NCBI GenBank assembly: GCA_020466095.1
Contig: CM035807.1
Location: 16,567,985 to 16,631,984, forward strand
Length of the DNA: 64,000 nt
Source: Chlorops oryzae
Taxonomy: Eukaryota; Arthropoda; Insecta; Diptera; Chloropidae
Direction of reading: 5' to 3'
Made by a program: the position numbers and the translations under genes. This document shows, piece by piece, positions 34,573 to 46,253 of this stretch; position 1 is the first letter of the stretch; the number at the start of each line of letters is the position of its first letter. The notes below the pieces were generated by a model, which was not told the DNA's origin, did no database searches, and saw nothing but the letters and a program-made list of their open reading frames with translations.

Positions 34573-35387
34573 TATCTCCTCAGGTTTGCATTTTAGACAC
34601 CTCCCCTCATAGGGTTTTCTGTTCACAATGACCCCCTCTACCAACCCTATTTAGAAAACCACGTTACTACGGATTTCTCTTTATAGAAGAAAGAATTTTA
34701 GGGCGAGAAGGTCGTTCTCTTAGAAATTAAAATAGGCCATCATAACCTTTAGTGATTCCAGAGAAAACAATTTTTAAAATATTTTATGGCAGCCCAGTGT
34801 CATTATTTGCCGCCTCAAATTATTCTGGGAAGCGAAAATTATTTCTATCGATTGGATGGAAAAATTGGTGTAAAAAGAAAAAGAAATTTTCCAAAAACTT
34901 ACCAAGACCGGTGCGCAATTTAAACATTTTTCTTCGATTTTTCTCTTAATTTAAAAATTTCGCTTTTCACCAGGCTTTCATCGTTCCAGCTCCACTGCGA
35001 TTCTGTGTTCTTTGAAAAATCATACTTAATGGCATACAAAATGAATGCGATGCATCACAAAGAAAAGTTCTTCATCGTCAATCGTAAACATGATGGCTGA
35101 AGCCATACAATTTTTTCCTTCAATCAAAGCAAATTGCATTACTCCTATATAGTCTTATTGCAAAGTTTCCGGTATCCTTAATCCTGTCAACAAGTAAAGA
35201 GAAATGATTTATCGTCATTGATTGAATTTGTGTGAAAAATAATTTTTTATCGAAAGCTGAAAGATAGAGAGAACAGGACGTAAAATATCAAAGCATTATT
35301 TAATTGCCTTTACCTGGAAGTTAATAAACCCATTGCAGCGTTGAGCTTCAAAAGGTGATTGTCTGCTTCCTTTCTAAACTTTATAGA
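34573..35387. repeat. segmental duplicate R1 (right flank of mariner; homologous to 49579-50655)
   Basis: Starts at the TA beside M1: TATCTCCTCAGGTTTGCATT matches 49579 onward nearly base for base, and similarity continues to CTTTCTAAACTT (35370s; compare 50665). R1 lacks two stretches present at 50079-50212 and about 50450-50600. No coding sequence. Confidence 0.85.
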
Positions 35388-35403
35388 ATCCCTTTTTAAA
35401 AAT

Positions 35404-37195
35404 TTTCATTTTCATTTCATTTCATTTATTTCTTTCTCACTGTGTACAATTATTAAGACATAGTCTTTTCCAGTACATAAACAATTGATTAACCATTGGG
35501 TGGAAAGATACGATAAGAGAAGTTAAAACAATATTTCAGCAAAACTCGAAAAAACTTAGATACTATTTCTTAAGCCTATTACAATATTTAATTAGTAAGG
35601 ATAGCCAGGAAAATGAAAATACCAGAAAGACAAAAAATTTAGAATTTTCAGCGGATGGGCAAGAGAGAAGAGATAAGAGAGAAGAAGGGAAGATCTAGTC
35701 AAATGCTTTGGCTAAAGCCAATTTAAAACGCCAAGGGCTGACGATGGTTTTAATATTTAATGGCAGTGAGTTCCATAGCTTAACTGCACTGACCAAAAAC
35801 AATCGAGACGTAGAGACATATTTGGACTCAGGGATAATAAGATTGCGAGTGCGCCGCGATTGAGCAGGAGTCAGTTTCCGAGTGAGGTACTCAGGTCCAT
35901 TACCATGTATTATTTTGTGGAGAAAAATAAGATTCTTAATCTTTAAAAATGACTCAAGTTGACAGTTCAGAATTTGCTTAGAATATAATGAGATATGATC
36001 AAATCTTCTTTTGCTGAAAACAAAACGAGCACAATTGTTTATTAATAATTGCAGCTTATTAGCCGATGAGGCATCTATACTACCATAGACAATGGCACTA
36101 TATTCAATTAGTGGAACTAAAAGGCTACGTATAAGACGCATTTTGGTTGCTTGCGGCACAAGGGCAGCACAGTGCCAGAGTTTCCTGAGCACAAAGTAAG
36201 ACTTGCATATGGTAGCATTGTAGTGGTCTGTACAGGTCAACTGAGAATTAATCTTGAACCCTAAACTAGTAGCAACACTATCGAATGGTATAGGCTCATT
36301 GTTTATAACCACCACAAGGAGGTTAGCAATATTGGGCTTTTGCTTTGAAACAAGCAAAACTTTTATTTTCCCTACGTTTAAGGATAGGTTGTTTTTAAAT
36401 GTCCAATCAAAAATCGATTGAAGATCTTCATTTAATCGGAAAAAGAGGTCTTCCGCAAGGCCAATGGGTCTGGAGATATAAAGTTGAGCATCGTCAGCAT
36501 ATAGATGTATATTTACATTATTAACAACAGCTTGTTAAATCATTAATAAACATGACGAATAGAATAGGACCTAGAATGGATCCTTGGGGAACCCCTGTTG
36601 GAACACTTTTAAGCGCTGAAACAGCACAAACTCCCTGCCTTCTACCGTAAAGGTAAGATTTCATTAATCTTGCAGCACTGCTCCCAAAACCGAAGTAATG
36701 GATAAGTTTTTCAATGAGAAGGGAGTGATTAATAGTATCAAAAGCTTTTGAGAAGTCTAAGAAAGTAAAAACTGTAATCTCTCCACGTTCAAAGGCAGGA
36801 CGAACGTCTTCAAAAACTTTTAGTAACACAGTAGCACAGCTGTGGTATTGACGAAAACCAGATTGGTTTTCCGACAGAAGATTGTGCCTTCCAATATGCT
36901 CAGAAATTTGCAAAGTTAAGCATTTTTCAAACACCTTGGAAAGTCCAGAAAGTATGCTTATGGGGCGATAATCTTTAGCAGTCTTGGGCGAGGCATTCTT
37001 GGCCACTGGAATACTTTAGCCACTTTCCAGCTATCCGGGAACGAAGAGGTGGTTATGCAAAAGTTCAATAAGTGAGTTAGTGGTGACAAAACAAAAGGCA
37101 ACAGTAGTTTGACAAATTTCAGGCTTATGTTGTCGACGATCTAATCAATTGTCAAATGTGCTCACATCCCTGGAAGTAGACGGTGCTGCCGTAAA
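35404..37195 (-). mobile_element. non-LTR retrotransposon (second LINE), 5' truncated
   Basis: On the minus strand it runs from about 37195 to a TGAAA-type 3' tail at 35404-35431 (plus: TTTTCATTTTCATTTCATTT). It carries the RT pseudogene below. The coding region upstream of 37006 is recognisable through stop codons and shifts up to about 37195. It separates duplicate R1 from duplicate L2. Target duplication unclear; TTAAAAA near both borders is a candidate. Confidence 0.8.
35695..37160 (-). pseudogene. LINE reverse transcriptase, second copy, broken frame
   Basis: From 37006: VAKNASPKTAKDYRPISILS, LLSENQSGFRQYHSCATVLL, FLDFSKAFDTINHSLLIEKL and GVPQGSILGPILFVMFINDL to about 36530. A one-base indel near 36525-36535 shifts frame, after which HLYADDAQLYISRPIGL carries the catalytic YADD (about 36488-36505), and LNEDLQSIFDWTFKNNLSLN follows. 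From about 36357 the C-terminal part reads in frame to the stop at 35695. It is related to the RT at 31724-33452 (compare YLSRPIGLMEDL with YISRPIGLAEDL) but clearly diverged, so two subfamilies of one clade. Missing the endonuclease domain; dead. Confidence 0.85.
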
Positions 37196-37299
37196 TTTCG
37201 ATGCTTAAAAAATACAATATTGAAAATGAAATTTGTTTTTAAAAAATTTTAATTTTATTTTAAAAAATTTTTTAAATAAGCTTGGTAATATTGGCCCTT

Positions 37300-38778
37300 A
37301 TCTATATGAAAATTTTCATCAAAATCGGACGTCATGCATTTTTTGGATTTTATGCACAAAGCACTCTTTCTCTAGCTACGTCCCTGGTCTTCAAATACTA
37401 GTAGATATCGTTAATTAAGAAACGAGGTTTGAATTGCAAATCTATAAGGTGAAAATATGATGGCATTGTTCCTCTTCTTTTTTCACAGCACAACCTTACC
37501 TTGGAAGACATTCATAAGGCGCAATTCCAAGAACCAAATATAGAATTATTTAAAACGATTAAAGAGTCCTTGCTATTAATTGATATAAAATGAACTCAGA
37601 TAATTTGAAGAAATTTTCTTCTACTCTTGATTCAAGAGTTTAAAAAAAATTAACTGGAGATTTGGAAAAAAGTTAGAAAAATACGTTTTTAGAAGAATTT
37701 TTCATACCAAAATTGATCCAAAAGTTAAAAAATGTTTTAAAAAAATTTTATAAAATTATTCAATGACATGGCGACAGAGACAGGCCAAGCGACGGGTCGT
37801 ATGTAAGAACACAAAATGTCGTATAAAATTTTTCTCCTACTTTCCCAAACCATTGCATATGAGTTTCTAGTTTAATTATAGGGTCCTTAACAGGAAGATC
37901 TAGTGAACTTGCCGCATCTCTCAAACAGAGAAAGGTTGACATTTGCGCTCTTCAAGAAACAAGGTGGATAGTTGGTATGGACACCCCAGTTGCAAATAAG
38001 GGGAAGTCCTCTACTAAGCGATGCATCACTTGAACTATCCCAAGCACTGTCAATAGGCATTAGTTCTCGAGACAGTCATTGAGCAGGGAAAAGGCGATGT
38101 GTTCAAAGAATGCGTTTGTTTTTTTTTATCAAAAAGTAGCATATTTTCAGGATTGAACTAAAATTTAAAAGCAAAACCAAAACGCAAAACCAAACATTTT
38201 TTGAACACCTCACTTTCTGCCTGCTCATGAGAGGCATTGGGAAGGCCTACCCAAAGCGGCCATGCTCGAACAAAGTAGATGTGTAAGAGTGATGGGAAAA
38301 GTCTATGATATCTCCTCGCTTAGGAATGTTCAAATGATCAATCCGGAGAGCATAAAATTTGCAACTGGGACGTACTGCGTGCTGGTGAGAACACTTTGGC
38401 AAAGAGAGGTTTGAGGCTTGAGGTAACAGGTGTTCGGCCAAGAGGACGACCAAAACAAAGATAGCTAGACATTTTGAAAAGGGACCTCCAAGCAACGGAT
38501 CTAAGATTCGAGGATCCAGTGGGTAGAAGGAAATGGAGAAAAAATTCAAAATATGTGGACCCCGGTATAAGCCGGGAAAGAACACGCTAGAAGAAGAAGA
38601 TTCAATGACATGGCGAAAAAACTCTTAAAACTTCAAAAATTAAAAAAAAATTTTACATTTTTAAAAAGGCCGGACAATTGTCTGTTAAACTGCATAAAAA
38701 ATGTTTTCTCTGAAGATCAACGTTCAGGCGTAAAAAATTTTTTATCTGTCTCTACTGCAAATTCTTCTTTCCCCAATA
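37300..38778. repeat. segmental duplicate L2 (left flank of mariner M2; homologous to 48697-49578)
   Basis: TATATGAAAATTTTCATCAA at about 37301 begins a region matching 48697 onward (for example GCACAACCTTACCTTGGAAG at 37490 and 48892), ending CTTTCCCCAATA at 38778, directly beside M2. It includes the RTE fragment 37775-38599, which is longer here than in the other copy. Confidence 0.85.
37775..38599 (+). mobile_element. internally deleted RTE-like LINE remnant with 17-bp target duplication
   Basis: ATTCAATGACATGGCGA occurs at 37758-37774 and 38600-38616, a clear 17-bp target duplication. The 5' part encodes an endonuclease-type start (SLTGRSSELAASLKQRKVDI, then CALQETRW) near 37888-37970; the 3' part encodes LAKRGLRLEVTGVRPRGRPK, then LDILKRDLQATDL and VDPGISRERT before an AAGAAGAAG end. 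The reverse transcriptase between them is absent. One in-frame stop (TAG) replaces a Trp in GRPKQRW. A dead, deletion-shortened copy. Confidence 0.82.
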
Positions 38779-39450
38779 ACAGGTTGGCTGATAAGTCCCC
38801 GGTCTGACACATAGATGGCGTCGCTAGTATTAAATGCATATTATTTTTATATAGTGGCAACCTTCAAATGATTCGTGTCGATATGTGACAATGGATGAAA
38901 CATGGCTCTATCACTACACTCCTGAGTCCAATCGACAGTCGGCTGAGTGGACAGCGATCGGTGAACCGTCTCCGAAGCGTGGAAAGACTCAAAAGTCCGC
39001 TGGCAAAGTAATGGCTTCTGTTTTTTGGGATGGGCATGGAATAATTTTTATCGATTATCTTGAGAAGGGAAAAACCATCAACAGTGACTATTATATGTCG
39101 TTATTGGAGCGTTTGAAGGTCGAAATCGCGGCAAAACGGCCCCATATGAAGAAGAAAAAAGTGTTGTTCCACCAAGACAACGCACCGTGCCACAAGTCAT
39201 TGAGAACGATGGCAAAAATTCATGAATTAGGCTTCGAATTGCTTCCCCACCCACCGTATTCTCCAGATCTGGCCCCCAGCGACTTTTTCTTGTTCTCAGA
39301 CCTCAAAAGGATGCTCGCAGGGAAAAAATTTGGCTGCAATGAAGAGGTGATCGCCGAAACTGAGGCCTATTTTGGGGCAAAACCGAAGGAGTACTACCAA
39401 AATGGTATCAAAAAATTGGAAGGTCGTTATAATCGTTGTATCGCTCTTGA
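38779..39450 (+). mobile_element. irritans-group mariner, copy M2, internally deleted and 3' truncated
   Basis: TA at 38777-38778, then ACAGGTTGGCTGATAAGTCC and about 100 bp identical in layout to M1. At about 38878-38880 the sequence jumps from ATTCGTGTC to GATATGTGACAATGG, which in M1 lies more than 500 bp further into the gene; GTC is shared at the joint. The match to M1 stops at CGCTCTTGA (39450); the right inverted repeat is absent. Confidence 0.92.
38885..39450 (+). pseudogene. mariner transposase M2, catalytic domain only
   Basis: An open frame covering the catalytic half of a DD34D transposase: Asp4 (TMDETW), Asp98 (HQDNAPCH) and Asp133 (APSDFF), with 34 residues between the last two, as expected of mariner. 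Unlike M1 all three are intact. The N-terminal helix-turn-helix DNA-binding domains were removed by the internal deletion, and the last residues (after RCIAL) are replaced by unrelated sequence up to a stop at 39497-39499. Not functional as a transposase. Confidence 0.9.
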
Positions 39451-39459
39451 CTCTCACTT

Positions 39460-39817
39460 CCCTTCAGTACGAACATTCACAATTATTCTTTTCTCATGAA
39501 TGAATTCATGGGTTGAAGATAACTAGTGAATTCATATAGCAGATGTAATGGATCAAGTAATGAAAATTCAATTCATTTGCCTTATTTTGTTGTGAATAAT
39601 AGCTAGTGAGTTGTAGCCACTACATCGATATGACCAGTAACCCATGAAATAACTTATGAAAGGTAATCTATAGAGAAAGCAAATCATTACCGCCAATTAC
39701 ATCTTCTTGTCAAATTCATGAGTGCAATAAATTGCCAGTAACCTGGTCGGTAACCAGTGCTGGTTACTAATAACCAGAGAACTCAGTAGTCTATCATAGG
39801 TGAGCCAAACTGAAGGG
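39460..39817. mobile_element. possible short TIR element at the broken end of M2
   Basis: CCCTTCAGT at 39460-39468 and ACTGAAGGG at 39809-39817 are perfect inverted copies 358 bp apart, beginning nine bases after the M2 break. The interior holds GGTTACTAATAACC-like palindromes. No target duplication that I trust; only nine bases support the ends. Confidence 0.35.
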
Positions 39818-40287
39818 TTACACCAACGAGACCTAAAAATATATTCTTTTAAGAGCAAGCTATTTTAAAAGTATGAAGAAATACTAAAGCATTCCCAAAA
39901 AGTGTATGTGTTAGAGGGGAGTCCACTTAAGGGGAGTGTCCGGAAGGAGAGAATTCACTATACAAAACGGCGAATGTATGAAAGAAAAAGAAAGATTTGT
40001 TATATGCTAGAACTCGATACCATTACCTGAAAGAGACTCTCAAAAGTGAACTCAGTCAGAATGAGATCGTTTTGTATGACACTTCCAGAAGTGAACTTTG
40101 TAAAGATCTCTGTATCATGTCATATGATCGATCGTCGTTCGCCTTGAGCACTATCATATGTTATTAAATATCTGCAAACTATCGTTATCCTAATCATGAA
40201 TTCGCCAATCTCATTGCCACAACGTGAAATTGATATATTTTTTGTTCGAAACTTCAATCATTCAATCAAGAACTAACAAGATCTATC
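39818..40287. other. intergenic, nothing recognised
   Basis: No supported gene or repeat. Confidence 0.35.
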
Positions 40288-40291
40288 TTAA

Positions 40292-40525
40292 CCCTTTCGC
40301 GCCTACTAGGACAATGCGTCCAAATCAGTTAAAACTTGATTTTTTCTATTGGGATATATGTGTCCCATCTAAAACTGTTATTGGGATTATATATCCCAGG
40401 ATAACAGAAGGACATTCGAATTTTTTGAGTATGCAGAACTTGTTTTTTTGCTCCTTTATCCATTTCTGCAATCAGTTTTTCAAAAAAAATTCCTTTGTGG
40501 AGAAAAATACTCCGGCGCGAAAGGG
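40292..40525. mobile_element. 234-bp piggyBac-type MITE flanked by TTAA
   Basis: TTAA at 40288-40291 and 40526-40529. Left end CCCTTTCGCGCC and right end (minus strand) CCCTTTCGCGCC: twelve bases, perfect. Internal TGGGATATATGTGTCCCA and TTGGGATTATATATCCCA form local hairpins. An apparent 101-codon frame through it is not a gene. Confidence 0.85.
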
Positions 40526-40529
40526 TTAA

Positions 40530-42640
40530 GGGACCAAAATAAACTCGCTTTTGAAGGATCCACAAACATCTAATGTTATTCAGCTATTAAAGGTTGTTAG
40601 CTAAGACAATGGACTAAGGTGAATCCGGATTCATTTCGAATCCTTCCTAAAGTTTACCTCAAAAAGATGCATGGATCATTCTTCCATTTTCCCTTCAAAA
40701 CTCTCAGCCTTCTTCGCTTCAATTAAATCACTCACGCCCTCAAGTTCCGTCGTCTTCAATAAATATCATCTTTCATATCACTTAAAATTTGATTGCATTT
40801 CAAATGCATTTAAGACATCAATTTCACGGACGTTTCTTCGTTCCTTTCCACGAAAAAGGTATGAAAACAAACGCCAAAATGTCAAAACAGTACCGCGGCG
40901 AGGCGATAAAGTTTCTAACTTTGAAATCGTTCTTTAAAACATCATCGCGTCATTCCCAAGGGTGTGCTGCTCCGTATTCGATGTCAAGTCAGGCGAGTGC
41001 AAACTGAAATCAGAACGTTCAACCCCGCGTGTTTATTTAGTAACTAGTCGACAGGATACAACAAAGGACGAGCAAATGAAATTCCCAATAATCCAAGAAC
41101 ATGAATTTATGTTTATATGTTTTATGTGTTGCTCGTGGTTTAATAATGCCAGCGGGCTTGTCAACGTCAAATTGTATATACATACATACATATAAACAAT
41201 ATGCGCGAAGACACGATGGGCCACAGAATATCTGTGTATGCTCGCTGGCAAATTGGAAATTTAATAAATGTCCTTAATTGATTTAAAATTGAACTTTGAT
41301 TAGAAATCATAGAAAAAGAAAAATTCGTAATGCCGAAAAAAAGTAATGCCCAGAGAAACAAGCAAATAGAGTCTATTATAGCACATTTAGTTTATTATTT
41401 ATTGGTTTAGAAATAATTGTTTTGTTGATATGCTGAGAGATCTCTATACACTTTTGACCATACAACATGGACTTTGGCTGTCCAAACACGAAAAAATATT
41501 TGAAAAATTATTTTTGAATCTGCTTTTTTTGTATGAAACCTGTATTAAACATTAAATTTTTTTGTTTTTCGAAGATCGAAGATCATATATCGGTTCATAT
41601 GCGAAAAAGGGTTAATTTGAAAAAAAAAAAATAATTTTTTTAAAAAGGGCATTGCCGCTTTTTTGAACAGAACTCGATAACGGATCATCCCATTTCAAAA
41701 AATTATCCTTCATATTGAAGGAAACGAATCTGTCTAAGAGTTTTTCTCGCACAATTATTAGATCGGTGGAAAAAAATCATATTCTGTAGACGTCTAAACC
41801 TTAGAAAACTATATTTCGAATTATATTTCAATTTTTTTAAAAACATTTTTTGACTTTGGGACCCATTTTGGTATGAAAAAGGTCTTATTAACACACATTT
41901 TTCGAATTTTTTTCTCAATCTGTGATAAATTTCTTTCAAAAGCGTTGTACACATGCCATACTTTCTTTGCGGTTTACCCTCCAGAAAAATAGGATTTTGA
42001 GCGTGGCATAAGGAAAAAGGCAAATAAAAAAGTTGTAAAAAAATGTCAACTCGAAATACTCGATTGATTTTTTTTATTGTAGGAAATGTTTTCAGAATCA
42101 CAAAAAATACATAATCTGACGTTCGAAGATTGTAGGTAAAATCATCGCATTTAATCACAATATATTTGGTTTATTTGTTCTGTTGCCAAATTTTTTGTGA
42201 ATTTGCATTTAGAGTCAGTAATGCACTTTTAAATACTAAAAAAAACTGTGAGTCGTAAATCCTTTTCTTATCCTTTTTGTTTTTTGGACCATTGTCTTTA
42301 AAATTGTCAGATTAACAATACCCCTCCATATCATTTTCAGATTATCTTTCAGGACCACCAAAATAGAAAGTTGAAAGTTTCTTACATTTTCAAAAAATTA
42401 CTCATGAGTCATGACTTTGGGTCCCCTCCCAAACGTCAGTCATTGAAATATGACACTTTTAGGAGTTTACTTTACACTCACTTGGAATATCTCACACGTT
42501 CGAGTGATTTTTTTTGTTCGTTTTTTTCTCCTCTATTTACGGCCTCTCCTTCTAATTAACCGGCAGATTAAAGAAAAATGGTTACCGGGAACATAAAACG
42601 AGAATATAGTACCTATCAATGTCTGATGAATATTGCGATT
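40530..42640. other. intergenic, nothing coding recognised
   Basis: AT-rich; short open frames on both strands (for example 41703-42158 minus, 151 codons) with low-complexity, Phe/Lys-rich translations and no domain that I recognise. Confidence 0.35.
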
Positions 42641-42644
42641 TGTC

Positions 42645-45600
42645 CATTTTTTTTTTACATTTTTAATTATTCCTGCACGCTCTTGCCCCTTTAATATGAA
42701 AAACTTTACACAGATATATGCCTTCATGACGCTCTAGCAACTGCAAATTTAGTATCTGGAGCTCTCATTCTACAAATATCAATCAAATTATTTGAGATAT
42801 AAAAAAAATGCATTTTAAACTTTAATTTAGTGAAATTCCATGAATATTGCATATGAAATGATGTAGGCTTTGAAGCGCTTTATTAAACCCTAAACGACAA
42901 TCTCTAATAATCATTTCCATTGAATAAAATGCCCACACATTCGGAACGCCCATTCAATATTAAACGTACTGGGAAGCATGTCGGGAATATTTACTTGGTC
43001 AACCATTTTTTTTTTTTACATTTTTAATTATTCTTGCACGCTCTCGCCCCTTTAATATGAAAAACCTTACATAGATATATGCCTTCATGACGCTTTAGCA
43101 ACTGCAAATTTAGTATCTGGAGCTCTCATTCTACAAATATCAATCAAATTATTTGAGATATAAAAAAAATGCATTTTAAACTTTAATTTAGTGAAATTCC
43201 ATGAATATTGCATATGAAATGATGTAGGCTTTGAAGCGCTTTATTAAACCCTAAACGACAATCTCTAATAATCATTTCCATTGAATAAAATGCCCACACA
43301 TTCGGAACGCCCATTCAATATTAAACGTACTGGGAAGCATGTCGGGAATATTTACTTGGTCAACCATTTTTTTTTTTTACATTTTTAATTATTCTTGCAC
43401 GCTCTCGCCCCTTTAATATGAAAAACCTTACATAGATATATGCCTTCATGACGCTTTAGCAACTGCAAATTTAGTATCTGGAGCTCTCATTCTACAAATA
43501 TCAATCAAATTATTTGAGATATAAAAAAAAATGCATTTTAAACTTTAATTTAGTGAAATTCCATGAATATTGCATATGAAATGATGTAGGCTTTGAAGCG
43601 CTTTATTAAACCCTAAACGACAATCTCTAATAATCATTTCCATTGAATAAAATGCCCACACATTCGGAACGCCCATTCAATATTAAACGTACTGGGAAGC
43701 ATGTCGGGAATATTTACTTGGTCAACCATTTTTTTTTTTTACATTTTTAATTATTCTTGCACGCTCTCGCCCCTTTAATATGAAAAACCTTACATAGATA
43801 TATGCCTTCATGACGCTTTAGCAACTGCAAATTTAGTATCTGGAGCTCTCATTCTACAAATATCAATCAAATTATTTGAGATATAAAAAAAATGCATTTT
43901 AAACTTTAATTTAGTGAAATTCCAAGAATATTGCATATGAAATGATGTAGGCTTTGAAGCGCTTTATTAAACCCTAAACGACAATCTCTAATAATCATTT
44001 CCATTGAATAAAATGCCCACACATTCGGAACGCCCATTCAATATTAAACGTACTGGGAAGCATGTCGGGAATATTTACTTGGTCAACCATTTTTTTTTTT
44101 TACATTTTTAATTATTCTTGCACGCTCTCGCCCCTTTAATATGAAAAACCTTACATAGATATATGCCTTCATGACGCTTTAGCAACTGCAAATTTAGTAT
44201 CTGGAGCTCTCATTCTACAAATATCAATCAAATTATTTGAGATATAAAAAAAATGCATTTTAAACTTTAATTTAGTGAAATTCCAAGAATATTGCATATG
44301 AAATGATGTAGGCTTTTAAGTGCTTTATTAAACCCTAAACGACAATCTGTAATAATCATTCCCATTGAATAAAATGCCCACACATTCGGAACGCCCATTC
44401 AATATTAAACGTACTGGGAAACATGTCGGGAATATTTACTTGGTCAACCATTTTTTTTTTTTACATTTTTAATTATTCTTGCACGCTCTCGCCCCTTTAA
44501 TATGAAAAACCTTACATAGATATATGCCTTCATGACGCTTTAGCAACTGCAAATTTAGTATCTGGAGCTCTCATTCTACAAATATCAATCAAATTATTTG
44601 AGATATAAAAAAAATGCATTTTAAACTTTAATTTAGTGAAATTCCAAGAATATTGCATATGAAATGATGTAGGCTTTGAAGCGCTTTATTAAACCCTAAA
44701 CGACAATCTCTAATAATCATTTCCATTGAATAAAATGCCCACACATTCGGAACGCCCATTCAAAATTAAACGTACTGGGAAACATGTCGGGAATATTTAC
44801 TTGGTCAACCATTTTTTTTTTTTACATTTTTAATTATTCTTGCACGCTCTCGCCCCTTTAATATGAAAAACCTTACATAGATATATGCCTTCATGACGCT
44901 TTAGCAACTGCAAATTTAGTATCTGGAGCTCTCATTCTACAAATATCAATCAAATTATTTGAGATATAAAAAAAATGCATTTTAAACTTTAATTTAGTGA
45001 AATTCCAAGAATATTGCATATGAAATGATGTAGGCTTTGAAGCGCTTTATTAAACCCTAAACGACAATCTCTAATAATCATTTCCATTGAATAAAATGCC
45101 CACACATTCGGAACGCCCATTCAAAATTAAACGTACTGGGAAACATGTCGGGAATATTTACTTGGTCAACCATTTTTTTTTTTTTACATTTTTAATTATT
45201 CTTGCACGCTCTCGCCCCTTTAATATGAAAAACTTTACATAGATATATGCCTTCATGACGCTTTAGCAACTGCAAATTTAGTATCTGGAGCTCTCATTCT
45301 ACAAATATCAATCAAATTATTTGAGATATAAAAAAAATGCATTTTAAACTTATAATTTAGTGAAATTCCAAGAATATTGCATATGAAATGATGTAGGCTT
45401 TGAAGCGCTTTATTAAACCCTAAACGACAATCTCTAATAATCATTTCCATTGAATAAAATGCCCACACATTCGGAACGCCCATTCAAAATTAAACGTACT
45501 GGGAAACATGTCGGGAATATTTACTTGGTCAGCCATTTTTTTTTTACATTTTTAATTATTCCTGCACGCTCTCGCCCCTTTAATATGAAAAACTTTACAT

Positions 45601-46253
45601 AGATATATGCCTTCATGACGCTTTAGCAACTGCAAATTTAGTATCTGGAGCTCTCATTCTACAAATATCAATCAAATTATTTGAGATATAAAAAAAATGC
45701 ATTTTAAACTTTAATTTAGTGAAATTCCAAGAATATTGCATATGAAATGATGTAGGCTTTGAAGCGCTTTATTAAACCCTAAACGACAATCTCTAATAAT
45801 CATTTCCATTGAATAAAATGCCAACACATTCGGAACGCCCATTCAAAATTAAACGTACTGGGAAACATGTCGGGAATATTTACTTGGTCAGCCATTTTTT
45901 TTTTACATTTTTAATTATTCCTGCACGCTCTCGCCCCTTTAATATGAAAAACTTTACATAGATATATGCCTTCATGACGCTTTAGCAACTGCAAATTTAG
46001 TATCTGGAGCTCTCATTCTACAAATATCAATCAAATTATTTGAGATATAAAAAAAATGCATTTTAAACTTTAATTTAGTGAAATTCCAAGAATATTGCAT
46101 ATGAAATGATGTAGGCTTTTAAGTGCTTTATTAAACCCTAAACGACAATCTGTAATAATAATTTCCATTGAATAAAATGCCCACACATTCGGAACGCCCA
46201 TTCAAAATTAAACGTACTGGGAAACATGTCGGGAATATTTACTTGGTCAGCCA
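42645..46253. repeat. satellite array, ten copies of a 361-bp unit
   Basis: The marker TCGGAACGCCCATTCAA recurs at 42941, 43302, 43664, 44025, 44386, 44747, 45108, 45471, 45830 and 46189: spacing 361, 362, 361, 361, 361, 361, 363, 359, 359. Each unit starts with a T-run, then ACATTTTTAATTATTC, and ends TTTACTTGGTCAACCAT (or CAGCCAT). Copies differ by only a few substitutions. The left edge lies in the T-run at about 42645 and the right edge is at GGTCAGCCA (46253). The unit has no conserved coding frame: an ORF of 76 codons on minus (45253-45483) is open in one unit only. Confidence 0.97.

Noticed and set aside
42645..46253. Array of small genes (76-codon minus-strand frame)
   Set aside because: The frame is open in only one of ten near-identical units, owing to one extra base near 45350.
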